Position numbers and translations under genes: made by a program. Positions 58,957 to 64,000 of a stretch of DNA of 64,000 bases are shown piece by piece (position 1 is the stretch's first letter; each line of letters opens with the position of its first letter). The DNA is from Thermoflavifilum sp. Lineage in GTDB: Bacteria; Bacteroidota; Bacteroidia; Chitinophagales; Chitinophagaceae. A model generated the notes under the pieces. It saw only the letters and a list, made by a program, of their open reading frames with translations, was not told the DNA's origin and searched no databases. The stretch spans positions 372,001 through 436,000 of the forward strand of contig NZ_CP063141.1 of NCBI RefSeq assembly GCF_014961315.1, written 5' to 3'.

Positions 58957-60270
58957 TTATTGCCTGATTAATGAACGAAAACGGGCCTGATATGCTTCAT
59001 CGGTGAAGACATGACCTAATTGCTTGAATTGATCAGAGTCTGTCACATGTGGATACACCCATTCTACAAAGCGATAGCGGTAAGATTCCGTTGTAAAAAG
59101 ATAGACCAGCATTTCGACCTGATGCGTGGTGAAGCAATTATTTTTCAGGTTGCGTTGTATCACCCTCAACATGGCAGCATCGGAGCGCTGAGCAGCCACT
59201 TTATTTTTGATTTCATCGAATTGTTTCTCATTGATCACACCTTCACAATCGGAATTAATCATGGTTATATGTTGTGTTGAAGCCTGTTGTTGAGCGGTTG
59301 TATCAAAATGGATAAATCGCAAAGCAGGTGAATTGCTGTTCGCAGGCTGCATAGCCGGTGTTGAAGGATTATTGTTTTGTGAGACGGGCTCAGCTACTGC
59401 TGCAATAGTCGATGAGGTAAATGTATCAGGACGCTGAGCAGCTGGTGTCTGTTCAGCCAGCCGACGCAATTTCTGCAGGATGCTTTCCATGCTGGTATCC
59501 GGATGTATGGCCAGAACGGCTTGCGCAGCAGTATCTGTTGCGATAGTCGGTTCGGCTGCCATCAAGGTATCCGAAGCCTGTGAAGCCACTGGAGGATAAA
59601 TGGCTTTGGCTACTTCATGGGATGGTTGACGGGCGTTTGTATCAATAACGGATGTGGATGCTTCGACAGATGTGTTTGCCGCTGAATCTGGTTTCCGGGT
59701 ATGGGCAACAGAAACGGATTCGCCGGGCTGTCCGGCCGTAGCCGCCGCCATCAACAATTGCCTGAAACGAATCTGTTCGGCATCAGGCGTGGTATCTTTT
59801 ACCGGACCGGGTGCTTTTGCTTGCAGTTTGCTTTCAGGAGAGATGGGCGTATCTTTCCTTGCGGGCTGTGGATAAGCAAAGCCCTGCCCTTCTGCAACTG
59901 CCACAGGCCTGAGTTCGGTGTATTGATGTAAATCATATAATGCAAACTCCCGATCATTGATGCGTTTGAGTAAATACCCCTTATCCTGATGAGCCGGGAT
60001 ATTGATTTGATAACGTTGTTCGGGATATGTGTTTCTGGGAAAACCGATGATAAGATCCAGCCTGCCAGGCTGAACCGGCGACAGCACGACATAGCCCGGT
60101 GGATTGGCACTGATGATCTGATCATTCAGCTTCACATAAAATAGCTGATGCTGATCACTTTGTATATACACAAAATGTTTTTCATCCTGTGCAAGCCCTC
60201 GCATGGACCAGCTCACCATGCCAATCATCACACCACACATCATCATGAGCAGAGATGATCCTTTGCACAT
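58957..60270 (-). CDS. DUF4476 domain protein, secreted or periplasmic
   Basis: A 437-residue protein with a signal peptide (about residues 1-27), an N-terminal beta-rich domain (residues 30-120), a long low-complexity Ala/Thr/Pro/Ser-rich linker (about 125-330) and a C-terminal DUF4476 domain (about 335-437) with paired segments around YRYRFVEWVYPHV and YQARFRSLIRQ. The domain is common in Bacteroidota; its function is unknown. Monocistronic. Confidence 0.78.
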   Translation of the reverse strand: MCKGSSLLMMMCGVMIGMVSWSMRGLAQDEKHFVYIQSDQHQLFYVKLNDQIISANPPGYVVLSPVQPGRLDLIIGFPRNTYPEQRYQINIPAHQDKGYLLKRINDREFALYDLHQYTELRPVAVAEGQGFAYPQPARKDTPISPESKLQAKAPGPVKDTTPDAEQIRFRQLLMAAATAGQPGESVSVAHTRKPDSAANTSVEASTSVIDTNARQPSHEVAKAIYPPVASQASDTLMAAEPTIATDTAAQAVLAIHPDTSMESILQKLRRLAEQTPAAQRPDTFTSSTIAAVAEPVSQNNNPSTPAMQPANSNSPALRFIHFDTTAQQQASTQHITMINSDCEGVINEKQFDEIKNKVAAQRSDAAMLRVIQRNLKNNCFTTHQVEMLVYLFTTESYRYRFVEWVYPHVTDSDQFKQLGHVFTDEAYQARFRSLIRQ

Positions 60271-60342
60271 ATGCGATGTAGATTTACGGTAATGCGAATG
60301 TAAAGGATTTAGCCGGGAACTGTTGTGACCGAAAAGTGAAAA

Positions 60343-60984
60343 TTACGTCTTTTTACGGTTTGTAGTGGACTTCCAATAGATGAATATCATAAACAAAACT
60401 CCCATAGCAATTAAGAGTATCCACCAGGGATTGCGTGTAGAAGGGTTACTGGCTAAAGTCCGATGAATTTCTCCGGGTGGAATCAGAATCGTATTGATGG
60501 CCTTCAGGCAATCGCGTAATCCATCATAATAATTACCTCGTTGAAAAGCAGGCAATACATAATGATGCATCAACAGATAGTTGGTTTCAGCAGTAATCGT
60601 GCCTTTTAATCCATCTCCTACTTTAAGCACGACCCGATGCAGACCAAAATCTACAAACATAAGCATGCTGCGTTGTTGATTATCTTCGCCCAGATGCCAG
60701 AAATCATAGAGTGAATCAGCAAAGTCTTCGGGCGAGCGTGTGCCGGCGTCGGGCATGGTTACCAGTACAATATCGGCATATCGTTGATGATTACAGAGAA
60801 TCAAAAGCTGTTCCAGGCTGTCCTGTTGTGCCTCTGTGAGCTGATGGGCAAAATCATTCACATGGCGGGGAGGCATAGGACGTGCAGGCAGTTGAAACAC
60901 CTGCTGTCCGAATGCAAAACTGTATGCGCCAATCCAGCAGCAGATGCTGAAGGTAAAGCGAATAAAGGGTAAAGGTATATGCAT
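60343..60984 (-). CDS. TPM domain membrane protein
   Basis: 213 residues: signal peptide, TPM domain (about residues 40-165) starting at VNDFAHQLT, and one C-terminal transmembrane helix. TPM domains occur in proteins linked to photosystem repair in plants and to envelope functions in bacteria; the bacterial role is unsettled. It is the last gene of the lemA-TPM-TPM-TPM set, 25 bases after the previous one. Confidence 0.82.
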   Translation of the reverse strand: MHIPLPFIRFTFSICCWIGAYSFAFGQQVFQLPARPMPPRHVNDFAHQLTEAQQDSLEQLLILCNHQRYADIVLVTMPDAGTRSPEDFADSLYDFWHLGEDNQQRSMLMFVDFGLHRVVLKVGDGLKGTITAETNYLLMHHYVLPAFQRGNYYDGLRDCLKAINTILIPPGEIHRTLASNPSTRNPWWILLIAMGVLFMIFIYWKSTTNRKKT

Positions 60985-61009
60985 AATGGCCTGATTTGTT
61001 CAGTACGAT

Positions 61010-61801
61010 TTACCAGCTTCCTCCGGCACCACCACCTCCGCCGCTTCCGCCACCAAAGCCACCAAAGCCGCCTCCACCTCCAAATCCGCCTGAACCACCG
61101 AATCCACCTCCGCCCCAACCCCCACCGATGAATGGGCCAATCCAGTAGCCACCCCGACTGATCATGCCGCCGCCACCGCCCCCTCCGCCACGTATCCGGG
61201 CAATGATAAACAACACAATAAGCACCAGGATAATCAATCCAATCACATTGCCGATTGGTTGTCCTTGTGTATCCTGGCCGGGCTGGGCATGGTATTCGCC
61301 CGCAGCCGCCTGCATGATGGCCTGAATCGTAGCCTGTATCCCTTCAAAATACTGGCCCTGGCGGAAATGGGGAATCAACTGCTGATCGATGATTTCTTTG
61401 CAGGTGGCATCGGGAAGCACACCTTCCATGCCATATCCGGTGGCAATAAAAGCTTTGTGATCGTGCGCGGCAATCAGCAACACCACACCATTGTTATGTT
61501 CCTTAGTGCCTACACCCCATTGCCGCAGGATAGCCAGCGCGTATTCCATCATGCCGTAATCCCCTACTGTTGGCACAATAACCACGGCAATCTGTGTAGA
61601 AGTCGTATCACTGTATGTATCCAGTTCCTGCTCGAGCGTTTGTTGTTGTGATGGGGAAAGCATGCCCGCCAGATCATTCACCAGGCGCGGCGGTTCGGGA
61701 CGTGGCGGAATATGCTGCAACACGCTCCCCGTTTGCGCCCATCCATACATCCAGCAAAGACATAAACAAATCAACCAGCATCCATATTTCAGCTTCCGCA
61801 T
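61010..61801 (-). CDS. YgcG-type TPM domain protein with Gly-rich tail
   Basis: About 263 residues: signal peptide, TPM domain (VNDLAGMLSPSQQQ...VVLLIAAHDHKAFIATGYGMEG), a transmembrane helix, and a tail of about 60 residues that is mostly Gly with Phe, Trp and Ser. This is the YgcG layout. The ATG at 61801 leaves 13 bases to the upstream gene; the longer start at 61849 would overlap it. Confidence 0.85.
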   Translation of the reverse strand: MRKLKYGCWLICLCLCWMYGWAQTGSVLQHIPPRPEPPRLVNDLAGMLSPSQQQTLEQELDTYSDTTSTQIAVVIVPTVGDYGMMEYALAILRQWGVGTKEHNNGVVLLIAAHDHKAFIATGYGMEGVLPDATCKEIIDQQLIPHFRQGQYFEGIQATIQAIMQAAAGEYHAQPGQDTQGQPIGNVIGLIILVLIVLFIIARIRGGGGGGGGMISRGGYWIGPFIGGGWGGGGFGGSGGFGGGGGFGGFGGGSGGGGGAGGSW

Positions 61802-61814
61802 GCGCTGTATTTTA

Positions 61815-62264
61815 CTATTGCCCTTCCAGAATTTCATCCGATAACTCATTGGGATTGGAACCCCGGGAAGGAAAATATTTTTTCAAAACCATGCCTATTT
61901 CCTGGATACTGGCCTCGAGCCCTTTCACCAGATCGCTACGTTTAAAATGATGCAACATGGCTTCAGCAGCCTGTTGCCAGAATTGATCGCCTACCTGCTG
62001 ATGAATACCCTCATCCCCGAAGAGTGCATACTTGCGGTCTTGGGTAGCCACATAAATCAATACCGCATTGCGGTGTGCGGTGCGATACATTTCATGTGCC
62101 TGAAATATCTCCCGGGCACGTTGCAGGGGATCGGCATAAGGGCAACGATGTTCAATATAGATTCTGATTTCACCGGTTGTATCCCGCTCGGCCTGCTGAA
62201 TAGCGCTTATCAGGCGCTTCTTTTGCCTCTTTGTAAAAAAATCACGTTTCAGCAACCCCGGCAT
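61815..62264 (-). CDS. small TPM domain protein without membrane helix
   Basis: 149 residues made almost only of a TPM domain: FFTKRQKKRLISAIQQAERDT, EIRIYIEHRCPYADPLQRA, RNAVLIYVATQDRKYALFGD. No signal peptide or helix, so it should stay in the cytoplasm, unlike its two neighbours. The ATG at 62264 is taken because longer versions overlap the lemA end. Confidence 0.82.
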   Translation of the reverse strand: MPGLLKRDFFTKRQKKRLISAIQQAERDTTGEIRIYIEHRCPYADPLQRAREIFQAHEMYRTAHRNAVLIYVATQDRKYALFGDEGIHQQVGDQFWQQAAEAMLHHFKRSDLVKGLEASIQEIGMVLKKYFPSRGSNPNELSDEILEGQ

Positions 62265-62274
62265 GATGCAGGCT

Positions 62275-62871
62275 TTAAAATTGCACCTGTGGAGCCTTTT
62301 CGGCTCCGGGCTCGGCCTGAAAATAGCCTTTTTCTTTAAAGCCGAACGAAGCGGCAAATAAATTCATCGGAAAGCTTTTGATCAGGGTGTTATATTGCTG
62401 CACGGCATTGTTAAAATCCATCCGGGCAACGGCAATGCGGTTTTCCGTACCCTCCAGCTGCGCTTGCAGATCACGAAAATTCTGTGTAGCCGTGAGTTGT
62501 GGATAGCGTTCGGCCACCACCATCAATCGGCCCAGCGCCTGTGTGAGTTGCCCCTGTGCCTGTTGAAACTGCCGGATTTTTTCAGGACTCAGATCGCTGG
62601 CATCCACCTTGATTTGAGAGGCTGCCGCACGCGCCTGAATGACCTGAGTGAGCGTTTGTTGTTCAAAATTGGCCGCACCTTTTACGGTATTCACCAGATT
62701 GGGAATCAGATCCATCCGCCGTTGATATTGATTTTCAACCTGGCCCCATTTCGATTTTACATCTTGATCGAGGGCTACAATCTTGTTATAGGTATTTTTT
62801 AAACTGCAACCGCCGATAAGTATAATCAGCAAAATGATGATGAGAACTATCCATCCGGTTTTAAGCTTCAT
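62275..62871 (-). CDS. lemA: LemA family protein
   Basis: 198 residues: an N-terminal transmembrane or lipoprotein-like segment (ending LIGGCSL, a possible lipobox) and a long helical domain with NTYNKIVALDQDVKSKWGQVENQYQRR split over the family core. LemA next to TPM genes is a common bacterial pair of unknown function. First gene of the four-gene minus-strand set. Confidence 0.9.
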   Translation of the reverse strand: MKLKTGWIVLIIILLIILIGGCSLKNTYNKIVALDQDVKSKWGQVENQYQRRMDLIPNLVNTVKGAANFEQQTLTQVIQARAAASQIKVDASDLSPEKIRQFQQAQGQLTQALGRLMVVAERYPQLTATQNFRDLQAQLEGTENRIAVARMDFNNAVQQYNTLIKSFPMNLFAASFGFKEKGYFQAEPGAEKAPQVQF

Positions 62872-62998
62872 ATGTCCAAGCATTTCAGGCTAAAGTACAA
62901 AAAGAATTTTTCCTGCTCAAAACCATTTATCAATCAGCCATAAAATACCACCCGGGGGTTTATCGTTTAGTTTGTACCTTTCCCGAAATCATGCTTGT

Positions 62999-64000
62999 AT
63001 GACCATATACTTGAAAACGGGGCTGTTGTGCGGTATGATTTTATGTGTGATACACGCCACCCTCCTCGCCCAGTATCGGCCTGAAAAAATCAATAAACGA
63101 GCACGCGCATTGTATATGGACGCGCAAGCCGCACTGGATATGCAAAACCTCACGCAAGCCATCGCTTATCTGAAAATGGCCGTTAAAGCCGATTCCCAAT
63201 ATCTCGATGCCTGGGCACAGCTGGCATCCATAGCCTTTAAACAAAAAGATTATCCGGAAGCCGTTATAGATTTCCAGCGCGTGATGGCTATCGACAGCAC
63301 TTATGATCCTCGATTATATTATGCTTATGCCAAATCACTGGCCGGTATGGGAAAATTTGCGGAGGCCATTGCATATATGCATCGGTATTTACAAATTCCC
63401 GGTCTGGGCAGCGACGAAATAGCTTTAGGCAAAAGCTGGTTACAGCATTTTGAAATCGGTTTGCAAACTGCGTTGCAACATCATCCCTTTGCACCTCAAA
63501 ATCTGGGCGATAGCATCAATTCAGCTGATCCGGAATATTTTCCATCGCTTACCGTGGATGGGCAAACACTGGTATTTACCCGTAACCTGCATAACCAGAA
63601 TGAAGATTTTTACATCAGCACCTGGGATGCGGCCGATAGTCAGTGGCACCGGGCGGTGAATCTCGGGCCGCCTGTAAACACGCCGGAAAATGAAGGTACA
63701 GGTCATATTTCCCAGGACGGCCGAATTTTGATTTATGCTGCCTGCAATCAGCCCGGCGGCCTGGGCAGCTGCGATATCGTGTATTCCGTTAGAACCGCTC
63801 AAGGCTGGAGCACACCCGTGAACCTGGGTCCCAACGTAAACAGCCGATTCTGGGATTCCCAGCCCTGCCTTTCGCCCGATAACCATGATCTCTATTTCGT
63901 GAGCAACCGACCCGGTGGCTATGGGGGAAGCGATATTTATGTTTGCCACCTGCAACCCGATGGCTCCTGGAGCAAACCGGAAAACCTGGGCCCCAACATC
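62999..64000 (+). CDS. PorE-like TPR/PD40 protein, cut by window end
   Basis: Open to the last base (334 codons seen, no stop). Signal peptide (residues 1-25, ending LLAQ), TPR repeats (about 30-140) and the start of a PD40-type beta-propeller with the repeated pattern PSLTVDGQTLVFTRN and PCLSPDNHDLYFVSNRPGGYGGSDIYV. T9SS protein PorE has this order, followed by a carboxypeptidase-regulatory-like and an OmpA domain that binds peptidoglycan; these would lie outside the window. Family membership is likely; identity as PorE, and not one of its many paralogues, is not proven. Confidence 0.82.
   Translation, partial: MTIYLKTGLLCGMILCVIHATLLAQYRPEKINKRARALYMDAQAALDMQNLTQAIAYLKMAVKADSQYLDAWAQLASIAFKQKDYPEAVIDFQRVMAIDSTYDPRLYYAYAKSLAGMGKFAEAIAYMHRYLQIPGLGSDEIALGKSWLQHFEIGLQTALQHHPFAPQNLGDSINSADPEYFPSLTVDGQTLVFTRNLHNQNEDFYISTWDAADSQWHRAVNLGPPVNTPENEGTGHISQDGRILIYAACNQPGGLGSCDIVYSVRTAQGWSTPVNLGPNVNSRFWDSQPCLSPDNHDLYFVSNRPGGYGGSDIYVCHLQPDGSWSKPENLGPNI

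Noticed and set aside
60858..61118. An Arg/Trp-rich 86-codon open frame on the minus strand
   Set aside because: It is a shifted frame of the Gly-rich tail of the YgcG-type gene; GGN repeats read out of frame give Trp and Arg runs.

Overview
The window is about 64 kb of core chromosome from a member of the Bacteroidota, most likely a Chitinophagaceae-like organism with roughly 50% GC. Evidence for this is the phylum-type promoter (TAnnTTTG at -7) seen upstream of many genes, type IX secretion (T9SS) components (a very long PorU2-like C25 sortase, a PorV/PorQ-family barrel, a PorE-like TPR/PD40 protein), FabI, a 258-residue AMP nucleosidase, and the gene order rpsU-xerC-hpf-tRNAs-tuf-secE-nusG-rplKAJL-rpoBC. 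A thermophilic genus is possible but cannot be shown from sequence alone. I see no prophage, insertion sequence, CRISPR array or rRNA operon.

Layout. 1-1.5 kb: M32 carboxypeptidase, then a possible small RNA. 1.7-7.1 kb: an L-arabinose operon on the minus strand (araB, araD, a GH27 glycosidase, araA) behind a good promoter with an inverted repeat. 7.2-25.7 kb: housekeeping genes (gatC, two LolD-like ATPases, cobalamin adenosyltransferase, fabI, radC, ispD, queA, AMP nucleosidase, glutamate dehydrogenase, ccmBCD, tdk, waaA) with a few less familiar genes, including an HExxH protein. 24.5-29.9 kb: sugar-nucleotide genes (DegT aminotransferase, UDP-glucose dehydrogenase, UDP-glucuronate decarboxylase, rmlB, rmlC). 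30-46 kb: the transcription/translation block on the minus strand: hpf, tRNA-Thr, tRNA-Tyr, tRNA-Gly, a repeat array, tRNA-Thr, tuf, tRNA-Trp, secE, nusG, rplK, rplA, rplJ, rplL, rpoB, rpoC. 46-50.5 kb: ribE, a GT2 glycosyltransferase, a methyltransferase and a YfhO-like membrane protein. 50.5-64 kb: T9SS genes, tyrS, truA, a DUF4476 protein, a lemA plus three-TPM-gene cluster, and a PorE-like gene cut by the window end.

The most unusual object is at 42994-43805. Directly after tRNA-Gly(TCC), inside the tRNA-tuf operon, lie seven tandem 117-bp units. Each carries a decayed copy of that tRNA-Gly: the T arm is intact in all, and six of seven keep the acceptor 3' strand with an encoded CCA. The 5' half of the D arm is lost, the anticodon region is replaced by a strong hairpin, and a C-poor linker separates the copies. 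All three sense frames contain stops, so the product would be RNA. The closest described parallel I know is the tRNA-derived repeat region (rtT RNA) behind tyrT in Escherichia coli. The second notable point is a one-base frameshift near the 3' end of rplA at a C5 tract, most simply a missing base.
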